DNA from: Hysterangium stoloniferum
Lineage: Eukaryota > Basidiomycota > Agaricomycetes > Hysterangiales > Hysterangiaceae
Direction of reading: 5' to 3'
Length of the DNA stretch: 64,000 nt
NCBI GenBank assembly: GCA_015178975.1
Contig: WHVD01000046.1
Location: 310,001 to 374,000 of the forward strand
Made by a program: the position numbers and the translations under genes. The notes under the pieces are model-generated. The model was given only the letters and a program-made list of their open reading frames with translations. It made no database searches and was not told the DNA's origin. Shown here piece after piece: positions 30,409-41,804 of this stretch; positions within the stretch are counted from its first letter, which is position 1; every line of letters starts with the position of its first letter.

Positions 30409-33400
30409 ATGGCCACAACGGAGACGATCAAGCAGAGAATTATTGTCTCCGTGTTTGAGAAGCGTAGTGCTGCCGGCGGTCCTCCAGAGAGCTACGTATC
30501 GCACGTTAAAATATGGGACGATGGAGAGGACGGACAGCGAAAACCTCGCTATATTCTACTTTCAAGTATGTTATCCACATGATTTCATACAGTATGCTAG
30601 GACGTTGACATGTCATCTACTAGTAAACACGGCTGGGGAAGGATTCATTCATAAGTCAAAGATGAATACCAATAGCTCGTTTTCCGTTGGTAAGACATGG
30701 AAGTTGAATGAGCTGCGAGGAGTAGAAATTGCCGGTGTGGGTTGAATCATCTATCATTCATCTTCTACTTACACTGGCTGTATATTGAACTTACAGCCAA
30801 ATACTGTTGTTATCACTCTGGCGAGAGCATATCGATGGCAGACGGACGATACAAGAGAACAAAGTGAATTCGTGGCAGCAATCATTCGAACGTTTCGTTC
30901 CATAACTGCTGGTCGTGTTTCTCTAACCCTAGTGAATGTGCCAGAATCTGGTTATAGTTTCCTACCTACCATAGACATACGGTCTGCTAATGCCTTTCAA
31001 CAGGATCCTCTCTTAAGGTTGAGGAACGTCCTCGCGTTCTTGTCCCACCTAAGAATATTGATGACCGCGTTCGTGCTGCCCCCGGGCCTAGGGTCCCTGC
31101 CATTGGACGCAGCTCCCCAGCTCCTGTACCCCGTAATATGTCACCAATATCCCCTGTGCCCTCTGGTCCTTTGTCGCAGCCCACCGGCAGACTAGGTTTT
31201 AGACGACCGGAATCATTGAGTTCCATGCATTCATCTGCGTCAACTTCCGTCCCTTCTGTATATCCCCGGAGCCCCCCTGCAGTGAACGAACTACCTCCCA
31301 TGCCATGGCCGGGCTCGGAACGGAGTGCACGACCATCTTTAGAGGAAGCACGCTCGTCTGGCTATTCAGACCGCCAGTCAGGACCTTCTACACCGAGAGC
31401 TCGACAAACACCATCGCCGGCGCCTCCCTCTATTGACTTCGCCAGAGCGCCTTCCCCTGCGCCAAGTCCTCTCCAATTGCCGCCCGTAGCTCCACTTCAG
31501 CCTCGTGCCCAACGTCTTGAACCTAATGATATGTCACGATCCTTCTCGCGTGCAGAGTCACCACGCACACTGCCGCGTGGTGAAAGTGAGCCTCAACGTC
31601 CCATGCGTAGGGACGTATCATCAAATGAGCCGCAATTTTCTCAACCTCGACGTGAGCCTTCGAATGCCCCATTGGCGGCCAGCGCTCGCAAAGATTCAAA
31701 CGCCCGAATATCATTCTTTGACCCCGCGAACCAAGCAGCTATAGATCGTCTATTAGTAACAGAGAGGTCGTCGCAGACTTCATTACTTGATGAAGATAGC
31801 GCCGAAGCGACGATGGCGAACGTGGAGGAGATGCTGGAGGGATATGAATGGGCCAACGAAGCCGCTGTTTTGTCAGGTGCTAAGCGCAAAAGAGGCACGG
31901 CTGACCAGATTGAAGCGCGACTACAGGATGAGCTGATGGCTTTGGAGAAAGTAAGTCTAAATTGCACTCTTTGCATTGTAGCCATGCCTAATCCCACACG
32001 CCAGGCGAGTATCTACGCTTTTCTCGAAGAGGACGATCGGATCGGATTGGTATTGAAGTATGTTGACGATGCATTACACGAACTTGATTCGATGGACACT
32101 TTTGTTTCGTCATACAAGATTCATCTCAATGTACGCTTTTTGAACGCACTGCGGCCTGGTGTATGTTTCTAATCGGTAACAACAGGCTGTCAACGATGAT
32201 ATATCTTACATTCAATCTCAAAACCGGGGTCTGCAAGTGCAGACGCAGAACCAGAAGGCCCTCTTATCGGAGTTGGAGCAGTTACTGGTGCGTAACCTCT
32301 CCGGTTTCTTCGGAATTGTTCTTTATTGACTCACCGGCTTTTCGTAGCAAACCGTACACGTTGACCGGGAGTCGCTTCTGACCTTGACTCAAGAGTCCCT
32401 TGAAAAACAAAGTGGCATTGAACGATTAGAGGGGGCTGCAGGAGAATTGTACAAGGCGCTCCTAGCTGGTCGAGATACAGGTATGTTTGTATAGATGAAC
32501 TATCTTTTGGCTAAAACAAATCTTGTGTTAAGATATGGCCGCGACTATGGAAAGACTTGAAGAATATTTGACACATAATGGCCAATTCTGCAAGAGATTG
32601 CATGACTTCCTTCAGATTATGTTTAATGTTCAGGTATGGCGTGGTTTGGATTCCTTGCTTTTGCGTTGTTAATCGTATGAAACGTAGTCGGATCGTGCCT
32701 TGCACGATAAGGGCAGAGTGAATCATGAAATACGACGGCATACGGATTTGGAATCGTATATCGGACGTTACGCTGGTTTGATGCTTTATCTAAAAGAGAT
32801 GAGTGAAGATTGGTACTCGAAAGTTTGCGCGGTATGTTCCTTCAAGCGTCGACGACGTTATGCTATCGTGCCAACCATCGTCGTAGACGTATTTCTCCAC
32901 TATCAGCGCCTTGCATAACCAAGAAATGAAGGATTTAATGGTGTTTTATGGAGGTATCATAAAGAAGGCGACCGAAGAAGAACTAGAAATGAGTAAGCTC
33001 CTGGTTATCAGTTAGAACCGTCCGGCTCAGATGAAAGACAACAGGCTTTAATCCGACCCAGACCGCCACGAATCGTGGGGGAGAGCAGCTTCGTCGAGCG
33101 AAATCACTTGCTAAATCGCCGCTGGACCGGAAAGATCGAGAAAAGCGCTCAGACAAAGAGATGCGTGGCTCCGAAGTAAGGCTAGCCCTAACGCCCTAAC
33201 GTTCGTTACTGATTCTTCTGTAGGCTTTGGGTCTAGTCCTTGAACAGATCGGTCCACAAATATACCACGAGGAGCAATTCATCGCCGATTTCTTGCAGAT
33301 CACTAATGTAACACTTACCTTTGCGGACTATTTAAACCTCGAAAGCTACTTCCGGCGACAGGCATCAAGGTCATCGCACCTTAGTCAGGTGACCTTGAAG

Positions 33401-34648
33401 TTGGTAAGAGGTGCTATGGACTTGATTTTTGGGTTTCTCGCTGGCGAGCTGAAGACTTGGATCGACATTGCTATCGCGAAGGATAGTTTGTGAGTTCTAT
33501 GTTGGAGACAAGGGTGCGATTTGCATCTAACCTCCTTATCAGCCAGGTGATAGGCACGTTGATCGTGTTGGAACGTACAATGAAAGAAAGCGAGGAAAAG
33601 GGAAATCTATTCTGGTCAAGGCTCTTGCAGAAGCAACATCAACGGATCAAAGGTGCTTATGATCGTCATGTCGTGAGTGATGCCATAGTTTGTTCTTTAT
33701 TTTCTCTAACATGTCCTTAGGATGAACAAATACGTGCGATAGAGCAGACAAAACTGACGAGTAAGAAACGGAAAGGTGTCGCGCACTTCATTAAGTACTT
33801 CCCAGTAGGTTGTGGATTAATCTTATTAGTACTGTGCTTGACTTGCTGTGCTTAGGTGTATGTTGGGCGCGTTGAACCCCAGCTCGTTGGATTCGATGTG
33901 CTCGACGTGCGCAGCAGTGTCGATGCCGCTTATGAGAAAATTGTGCAGACTATGTTCGAATCTTTAAAACATATGGCTAAGATGGAGGGTGAAGGGGAAG
34001 ACAAAGGTCAACTCAATTACCACGTGGAACTTGTCGGTGAGTTGTTTTTCTGACGATGGCTTGATAAATGAACCTAACTGTTTTGCAGAGAACATGCGAT
34101 ATTTCATTTCTGAGATTTCGCAGCAGGAAGTAGGAAATATTAAAGTTTTTATGAGGCCAGCACAGAGCATCTATGACGAAAATCTGAACGCATACGTGAA
34201 GCTTGTACTGCGGAGGCCTCTGGCCAGGATCATCGTAAGTGCGGAGCATTCAATGATGGTTTCAATACATTAATGTCGTATACAGGACTACTTCGATGGC
34301 GTTGACCGACTTTTACAAACCACTGCTCCATCAGAGGTCTCCAACAACAGTAACTACAACAAATCCGCCCTTAAGCGTACTCTGAAGGAGTGTAACGCCA
34401 AGGACATGCGAAGGCACATTGACGCGCTGTACAAACGTGTCGAGAAGCACTTCGCCGATGAGGACACTGGCAGCACAGCGCTTTTGAAGGACGTCTGGAC
34501 AGCCTGCGAACAGGATCTAGTTCGATGCACCGATCGGTTCTCACGGCTGATATTGCAGTGTTATAAAGATACTGGAGTTATTCTAGAGTTTAGTGTGCAA
34601 GATGTTGAGGCAGCCTTCCGAAAGCATCGCATGGGAGGGTCGTCCTGA
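30409..34648 (+). CDS. SEC3: Exocyst complex subunit Sec3
   Basis: Seventeen exons join to 1128 codons (1127 residues); the larger ones are 30409-30565, 30797-30950, 31004-31950, 33224-33489, 33856-34036 and 34286-34648. Sec3 marks sites of exocytosis and tethers secretory vesicles to the plasma membrane. Residues 1-140 form the PIP2/Rho-binding PH-like domain (KPRYILLS, FIHKSKMNTNSSFSVGKTW, NTVVITLARAYRWQTDD). Residues 155-440 are a disordered Ser/Pro-rich linker. Then come a coiled-coil core (LHELDSMDTFVSSYKIHLN, EQLLQTVHVDRESL) and the C-terminal exocyst rod (KKRKGVAHFIKYFPVYVGRV, LVLRRPLARIIDYFDGVD, KRTLKECNAKDMRRHID). The acceptor at 32886 was chosen because it yields CATYFSTISALHNQEMK in frame. 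The gene ends at TGA 34646-34648. Confidence 0.9.
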
Positions 34649-34869
34649 TTGTGCACAGTCACCGTTATGATGACTTATGATAAATTATATGATTCTTCCG
34701 ATTGCATTTTCGCTATCATATTACCCCCACATTTTGCATTTTGTTTTTGCACTGAGTATCTTTATTATATGTTGTTTTGCTGTGACTTGGCTGTGACTAG
34801 TCCACATGTGCTCGTACGCGAGGTGTCATTTTTGGTTGGGCATTGGAGTATTCGGTGACCACTCTCACC

Positions 34870-35724
34870 ATGTGTATTTCAATACTCCTGAAGAAACTAA
34901 TCCTTACCTTCCCTGAACTTAAGAACCTTCATCAATTGCTCAGAGGTACAGGTACGTTCCTGTCGAAGATTGGAATACCTAAATCTCCTTTCAATAATCT
35001 CAGGAAACTATTTGGCGATGTCTTGAGCCTAGGAACGTCAGGAGGACGGAGGGCTATCGTATCCCCACACGCACTTAGAAACACGATGACCTTGGATTGG
35101 AAATAAGATATTTAGATAGACCCTTCACAACACTTAGCCGTATTGATCTCCCCACATACTGTATTCTCACCACAATGAAAATATCTGCTGGCTCATTGAT
35201 CACATTTCTGTAGCGGTCTTTGTGCATATCAAGAAAATTACTAAATTCATTTTCGAAGCATACGTACTGGTGATAATAATTGTACCCCAGAACCCCTTCG
35301 GTATAGCTTCGTGATCTAGATCATGGGAGACTCTCTTAGGGCTGGTATTTAAAACACATGGGCAATGGTATTAGGACCGACGCTGCTTATGTCTGGAATT
35401 GGAAAACAGGCCTCATGGCAATTGTATGTTCAATTGTCCGACTCAATGTCCGACTCACTTTTGTTTTGTTTATTTTGCTTTATAGCCGATACTATCCAAT
35501 TTACAATATAGAGGATATCATTTGTCGTTTTTATCTCCCCGCCCTGTCCTGATCTCCATGCATGTGCCTATCACGGTTAGAAATGCAGAGTTTTCATCGG
35601 CTCTTGAAATCTATGACTTTATGTTCCCCGAAAGCATCGACAATCCATGACCCGTCCGTACATTCCGGTTTCCCTTAATCAGTGGTGACTCAGCCGTCCT
35701 TTCCACACTCACTTCTGTTATGGA
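34870..35724 (+). pseudogene. Broken F-box gene copy
   Basis: Parallels the intact F-box gene at 59395-61274: the first exon (ATG to ATTGCTCAGAG) and its donor are recognisable, then about 230 bp of intron and exon 2 are missing, and homology resumes at AAGATTGGAATACCTAAA. The GTSGGR block, the NWKTG block with its GTATGT donor, and the LEIYDFMFPES block follow, with frameshifts and stops. Similarity ends near 35715, next to the TCAAA target site of the gag-only element. No functional protein is expected. Confidence 0.7.
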
Positions 35725-36426
35725 TCAAATGTAAGATGTTGACAGTTTATAGATAGATGGACAAAGTTAAGTTTTTATGACTAAGCTACTGTAAAGTACA
35801 ACTTAGCCAAGCGTCAAAATAAACTATGTTGAACATAGAATGGCTTGCGTTCTAACACGCCCACTTTGCAAGTTGTTGAGAATGTACCCACTTGACACAA
35901 AATCTGTCCAAAAATCTGTCCAAAAATTGAAAACAAAAATCTGCTGTGCCCACTAGATGCAATATTTGTCCGAAACTTGAAAATATGCTGTGCCCACTAG
36001 ATGCAAAAATCGTCTGGTACTTTTGGCATTGAATCGTACCTCGGAGCATCCCTTGCTCCTAGTATGCATTCCCCCAACCTCCTAGAATAAAAATGCCGGA
36101 CCTCGGAGCCCTCCTCACAACTCCTAGTCTGTACAACGAAATCAGACATGCAATATAAAATTACTCTCCACTGTGCTAGCAGTGAGAGCTTCCGGGTTTT
36201 TGGTAGGTGATTCACTCATCAACGAATCAACTGGCTTTGGTGCAGGACAAAAATGTGTGATATGACCTTTGCCATTGCATCTATAGCAGTTTCTTGGCCA
36301 TTTCACATTAGGTGAGTCTGTTTTCATTTTCATTGCAATTTGACTCTCAGTGTCCTTCTGCCCTTTCAGATGACTTTCTTCTTCTACCAGTGCTGCAGAA
36401 ATATCCTCGATGGTAAGTGATCCCAC

Positions 36427-37304
36427 TGTTAAGAACAGAAACTGACTGATGTCAGCAGGCCAATGGGGACTGATTGGAAGGACTTGGCTTCAGTTTATGT
36501 GCTGCGCCCTTGCAAGTTACCGTCGGGTGTCCTTAAATTTCGGGCAGGCGGAAACTAGTCCTGTTGAGTAAACCTCTTGGTAAACTACCGATCGGAAACC
36601 AAAGGATAAGTCGAGGGTTGGGCTGAGGGGTTGGAGACCAAGAGTCGGAGACTGAGAGTCAGAGACTGAGAGTCGGAGACCGAGAGTGTCAGAGACTGAG
36701 AGAGTCAGAGACTGAGAGAGTCGGAGATTAGAGGTTGAAGTTGTAAATGTAGATTGAATCGTAAATCGGATGGAGTCAGAATGTGGTGGTCGTGAATAGA
36801 TAATGGAGTCGGAAATTAGAGGGGTATCTAAGTTGATCTAAGTTGATATTCTGATTGTCTAATAACTACATTTACAGCGGGTTTATATATGAGTTGTCGG
36901 CGTCTAGAAACTACTAACTAAGGGAAGAGCGGAAACACTATTTGACAAATAGACTTGACTAGAAACCGGAAGGTTATGATAAGATTGGAAGCTGAGATTT
37001 AGCCGAGAGCAGGATTACGAGAAAAGGGAATAGTCCACAGGCTACAAGTATATACGGGCATATGTGAAACATAGAGTAAAACAGATCATCATAATGAAAG
37101 GGGACATATCAAAGCATAACCAGATGGTACGAGTATATTTTGACGGGGGTGTAAATGGGGTTTGATCGCCGTGAAGGTATATGTCAGCATTGGTGTTCCG
37201 AAGGTTGCTGAAATGATGACTTGATCAATAACTTGGAACATCGATAGACTGTAGTATTCTCGGGGACTGTCGGATTGCGATACAGTTACGACACGGTCGT
37301 AACA
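36427..37304 (+). mobile_element. Solo LTR, family A, copy 1
   Basis: 878 bp, starting TGTTAAGAAC and ending GTCGTAACA, flanked by CCCAC (36422-36426 and 37305-37309), inserted in gag. It carries the shared GGACTTGGCTTCAG core near 36480 and a local expansion of GAGAGTCGGAGACT-like units at about 36640-36735. It retains many CpG dinucleotides, unlike its host element, so it is the younger insertion. Confidence 0.9.
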
Positions 37305-37649
37305 CCCACACACTGGATAAGTGCAGTCACAACTGCACTAAATTCTGGAGCTAAACAATAGATGAGCACATCTGGCACATCCTCTTCATGTAACTTGACT
37401 CCAATTCCTCGAAGCTGTGAAGCCAGAGTCAAAATACCATGGACATATTCCATCACTGGCTCTTTGACATCATGCTGGTATGTATAGAGCTGGCATTTCA
37501 ATGAAATCCAATTGGCCTGATTATTTGCCTGATAGAGTTTTGCAAGTGCTTGCCATGCCTCAGGTCCAATGGTGCAATCCCAAATATACAATTGTTGGCT
37601 TGATGTGATTGTAAGTCCAATTGCCATATAACCATCCTCTGAATGCTTT

Positions 37650-38377
37650 TGTTATGACTGTGTTGCAACCCTATCGGTCCCCAAGGTTATCACCACCTAT
37701 CGACGATTTCAAGTTACCACATCGGAAACCATTGGCCTCCCGAAGCTGACATATGCTTTCGCGGTGATCAAACCCCATTTACGCCCACATCAAAACATAC
37801 TTGAACTATCTGGTTAAACTCTGATACGTCCTCTTTATTATGATGATCCGCTCTATCCTATGTTCCACATATGTCTATCTATATTTGTAGTCCTCGAACT
37901 ATTTCCTTATACTGTAATTCCACTCTCGGTTATCATCGGCCTCCGAACTAATCATAAACTTCCCATTCCTAGTCAAGTTTATTTGTCAATACTGTGTTCC
38001 GCTCTTCTCCTAGTTAGTATTTTCTAGATGCCTGATACTTGTATATGAACCCACTGTAGTTGTAGTTACTAGGCAATCAGAATATCGACTCAGAATACCC
38101 TCTTACGCCTCTAGCAGTCTTGTACTAAGAATCCCCTCATCCACCTTCGCATGCGCTCATCCACTCTCGGTCGCCGACCCTTGGCCCGACACTTGACTTA
38201 ACCTTTGGTCCCGATCGGTATCTTGCCGAAAGGAACTTGTTAGGATTAGTCTTCATCCGCCCGAAATTTAAGGACACTCAACGGACATTTGCGAGGGCGC
38301 AGCACATAAACTAAAGCCAAGTCCTTCCGATCGGTCCCTGTCGGCCAACCGACATCAGTAGTTTTCAGTTCTTAACA
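37650..38377 (-). mobile_element. Solo LTR, family A, copy 2 (inverted)
   Basis: 728 bp, reading on the minus strand from TGTTAAGAACTG to CAGTCATAACA, flanked by GCTTT (37645-37649 and 38378-38382). It interrupts the same gag gene in the opposite orientation to copy 1. The shared core is on the minus strand near 38300-38335. Confidence 0.9.
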
Positions 38378-38749
38378 GCTTTTCCCATTCTAAATATACT
38401 CCTTGCTACTCACATCCTTAGGTGTCTTTGCTCCACCACTCACAACACTCCATGATCCAGCATGCTGCAGAACCATTGACAGTGAAAACTTCCATTTGTG
38501 GTAGTTATCACCCAAGAGTTTTGGGATGCTTGCTAGCAAAGCATTGATGTTGGACATAGATAGTATTAATGTGACTTTTCAAAGCAATGGGGTGGGGCCC
38601 ATAACCTGTAAGATGTTGACGGTTTATAGATAGATGGACAAAGTTAAGTTTTTATAACTAAGCTACTGTAAAGTACAACTTAGCTGAGCATTGAAATAAA
38701 TTACATTGAACATAGAACAGCTTGCAATATAACAAGTTCTAACATCAAA

Positions 38750-39143
38750 CCCTAACACATGCCTAATCAAAGTATGGGTTGAAGTCTAACAACATGTCTC
38801 AAGCCTAAGGAGTGCCTGGTGTGCACTCATGATACTGATACAAGACATTGTACTATTTCTATCATTCTACAGACTATTATAAATTATGAGCTGCTCAACC
38901 AGCCAACCTCAGTTGATTCCCTATCTTGTGTCAACTGAGGTATGTTACAAAAATTGCATACTCATTATAGTCAAATGCTCACACATCTGAAATACTTTAT
39001 AACTATTGTAGGTATCAATAGATATATTAGTTGATTCCCTATCTTGTATCAACTGAGACTTTATAACTATTATAGGTTGAGAACTACTATGCCCTTATTA
39101 CACAAGATATCCAGACACAAAAACCCTATATTGTTATGTATGC
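38750..39143. repeat. Dispersed repeat, inverted copy of 3895-4160
   Basis: Most of 38745-38945 is the reverse complement of about 3895-4160, including the CCTCAGTTGA..TGTCAACTGAGG block. The block AGTTGATTCCCTATCTTGT recurs at about 38913 and 39031. Probably LTR-proximal sequence of a Copia element, since a Copia protease-region fragment follows. Confidence 0.45.
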
Positions 39144-39374
39144 TGATTGGTGGCTAGCAATCATTGTTTTATCAATATTAATGATTTCTTGTTATATGAA
39201 ATATGTAATGGAAAAAGTGGGACAATGGTTACAGTTGGGGGAATGTTTTGCATCCATGGAATTGACACTGTCAAAAAACAGGTTATCTTTAATAATAAGG
39301 TAACCAATATTACTTTTGAAATTGCCCTACATACTCCAGATTTCTCCCTTCATATCAATTGGCTGCCTAGATAA
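39144..39374 (+). pseudogene. Copia polyprotein fragment (protease-region)
   Basis: The frame reads SNHCFININDFLLYEI, GTMVTVGGMFCIHGIDTV, then ITFEIALHTPDFSLHINWLP, matching the order of the Copia aspartic-protease region ending in the ...LHxPxFxxNLLS motif. The catalytic DSG is not visible. It is followed by a stop. Confidence 0.5.
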
Positions 39375-39572
39375 AGCTGGATGTTATGCAGTTTTTGGTG
39401 GAGGAAGGGTGTGAAGAGTGGTGGAAGTTCTGACCATTCTATATACGAAGAAATGAGTAGAAGGGGAGGAAGAATGATTCGATGTAGAGAGTTCAATCAG
39501 AAAGAGACTAATATGGCTATAGTTTCAAGTCACGTCACAGCACAAATTCTTATATATACTTTGGCACTCAAG

Positions 39573-40094
39573 ATGACTTCTACACAGCCAAATCAGTTTC
39601 ATCAAACAGACGACCAAAACTCCATCATGTTCAACACTGCATCGTCCTCCAAAGTAACCCTCAGTTCCTACTCGAAACCGACTCTTCACTCCCAAATAGA
39701 ACTCCAGCCAATAACATCTCGCTTCTCCTCATCCTCAGACATCATTTCCAAGCCAGCCCACTCATGCTCCTCCAAGAAATACCATCGTTTCCTCCGTCGA
39801 CAAGGTATTCGACTCCCATGTGCTCCAGACGATCCTGTCTTCATTCGTATAGAGCACTATGATGGCTCCTCCGAAATCCTCCACTATCGATTTGATCGAG
39901 TGTTCCAGCAGGACTGTTCCCCACCGTCATCGGGAATCTATTACATGGCAAGGTTCACTCCAGTAGGAGATCACAGAGGACCCAAGTTATTTAGGACCCC
40001 GGTTCCAGAGGGAAGTCAAGTAGAGCCTCGTCGAGGTCGTCATCAATTTGTGTTCCTTGCGTGGTTGTGGAGCCTACTCACCACCTGGTTCTAA
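39573..40094 (+). CDS. Unidentified 173-residue ORF in the transposon cluster
   Basis: An open frame from ATG 39573 (in-frame codons extend upstream to 39381). The N-terminal 75 residues are Ser/Thr/Gln-rich; then KKYHRFLRRQGIRLPCAPDD, a segment DGSSEILHYRFDRVF and a basic C-terminus before LAWLWSLLTTWF. I do not recognise the family. It precedes a likely LTR (40444-40885) and has more CpG than the neighbouring Copia debris. It may be a retroelement accessory ORF or a captured fragment. Confidence 0.3.
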   Translation: MTSTQPNQFHQTDDQNSIMFNTASSSKVTLSSYSKPTLHSQIELQPITSRFSSSSDIISKPAHSCSSKKYHRFLRRQGIRLPCAPDDPVFIRIEHYDGSSEILHYRFDRVFQQDCSPPSSGIYYMARFTPVGDHRGPKLFRTPVPEGSQVEPRRGRHQFVFLAWLWSLLTTWF

Positions 40095-40443
40095 ATGGTG
40101 ATTGATTGTGTCCCCTCCTTATACTGCAAAACTAGGAACACAATACGTCCAATCTCGGTTCATCAATTGGTAATATTGTCAAGATTACGAAATCAAGCAT
40201 AGCATTTGAGGGTGACGCATTATCATGGGATTCCTGTGTTTCTGACTCATATCATCGATGTTTCATCAGCCATCACTTCTATTACTCCATCATCCCTATT
40301 GTCTGACTCACTTCCCCTATTGTTCTATTGTGTTTCCCCATTTATCCGTATCACATGTCTGATCTCATCTTTTGTTTGTCATTCTCTTATTGTTCAGTGC
40401 AGCCTCCCCCTATTTTTGTTCACAGCTTTACTAACACTCCTAT

Positions 40444-40885
40444 TGTGATGACTCAGAGATGACTCACACCATATCGCATCGTTATTGTGTCGTTGTTTGT
40501 AGATGTTTGTTTTGACCTGTGCTTCCTCATGTATATAAGGGCCTCTCTTTTGCCCACTATTGAACAAGCAATTTCGTTGTATCTCATTTCGAAGCTCATT
40601 CTTAAGGACAATCTCTTAAGTCTTACTCTCAGTCTCACTCCTACAGCCAGTAAGGGATACTGTAGTGTCTCTTATTGTTGAAGTTCTACACTCCTCGACA
40701 TTAGGCTTATGTCAGCCTTTTAATATCATCTTCGTTTACGTCATCCAAGGTCCGATCTCTAGCCTCTCGCTCCGAGTGTGTTTGGTTATAGACTGGTTTC
40801 AAGAACGACTGTGTCAGTGACCGTCATAAAGACTTGAACCGTTGCGCGCAGGTTATTAGGTCTTTTTCCTAGTAACGAACTTACA
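40444..40885 (+). mobile_element. Likely 5' LTR with primer-binding site
   Basis: The segment starts TGTGATGACTC and ends CTTACA. It has TATATAAGG near 40530 about 30 bp before a probable transcript start. Five bases after its end comes TGGAGGCCCTGAC (40891-40903); its complement ends in CCA like a tRNA 3' end, as for an LTR primer-binding site. Coding sequence downstream is lost. No target duplication was found. Confidence 0.45.
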
Positions 40886-41804
40886 TCGAGTGGAGGCCCT
40901 GACTGATACAGTTCAAGGCCAGAAGTGTTAGATAGGTCAGATAATGCTACCTATATGGTAGCTGACATGTTACCCTGATCACCGCTCGCTGTAGACCTAG
41001 TTTATGTCTTACAAGTGGTGGTTCTTGGGTAAAAGTGTGTCTGTTCTGTTCTTATTTGGCACTGAGAGCATCCACAAGTATACCCAGAGCTTTGAACTAA
41101 TGAAATGGTGCAATAGTCGAAGAATGTAAAGGATAGGAAAATGTGAGTAAAATATGTAAAATATAAATGAAATAAAAGGAGTGTTTTACTACAATGAAAC
41201 TGTGGTAAAAGCATACTCCTCACAAGGGGTAACTGTTAAGATCTAAGCATGGGGGCAAAGGAGGGTCTATGTCAGGGGGCTGATGATAGAGATCATACTA
41301 GTTGGGAGGTCCAACTCTATAAAACAGGTGGAGCTTGGCTTCAACTTATGTGTTGTGCCCTTGTATGAAATGTTAAGGTGCTCCAGTATTTCAAGCAGAG
41401 TGGATAGTATAATAAAGACTAAAGTCAACACTTAGCTCAATTGACTGGGGGCTGAAATACTAAGAGTCATAGGGTACAGAGTTACAGCTTGCCAATGGCA
41501 TTTTTGAGGGTATTAGAGAGAAAGTAATGTGGCTGAGGACTAAATGGGGGTAATCTAAGTTGATATTAGAACTAAAGAATAGTAACATACTGTCAGTTGT
41601 GTGTGGTTTGGACCCATATGTACCCACATGTACTTACTGTAGCACTATCTGTGTGTTGGCAATCTACCGCCACCGGTCATTTGAGTCTGAGTCTGAGTCT
41701 GAGTTTGGTCACTCCTGGTGACTTCTGTGTCCTCCTATTTTCTATTCTAACACATATATGGTAGGAACTTTATACAAAGGTGTAACAGATGATCAGAAGA
41801 CCAA

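Larger units (their letters stand above)
36142..38557 (-). pseudogene. Copia-type gag, interrupted by two solo LTRs
   Basis: The gag starts at ATG 38557 with MSNINALLASIPKLLGDNYH and KWKFSLSMVLQH, the start of the UBN2-type Copia gag. It is broken by a stop and shift near 38390, the LTR at 37650-38377, then continues with WDCTIGPEAWQALAKLY and VMEYVHGILTLASQLR, is broken again by the LTR at 36427-37304, and ends with a CCHC zinc knuckle CYRCNGKGHITHFC (C-x2-C-x4-H-x4-C) and a stop at 36142. Gag packages element RNA into particles. The knuckle is intact. Confidence 0.8.
35725..38749 (-). mobile_element. Gag-only Copia-type LTR element (TR-GAG-like), nested
   Basis: Two short LTRs (5' LTR 38744-38607, 138 bp; 3' LTR 35857-35730, 128 bp) are near-identical apart from a 10-bp indel and run TGTTAGAAC to CATCTTACA on the minus strand. 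TCAAA flanks both ends (35725-35729, 38745-38749). GGTTATGGGCC directly after the 5' LTR is a plausible primer-binding site; a purine-rich AAAGTGGGCG precedes the 3' LTR. Between them is only a gag gene; no protease, integrase, RT or RNase H. Two solo LTRs (36427-37304, 37650-38377) sit inside. Without them the element is about 1.4 kb. It must have been moved by another element's enzymes. Confidence 0.85.
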
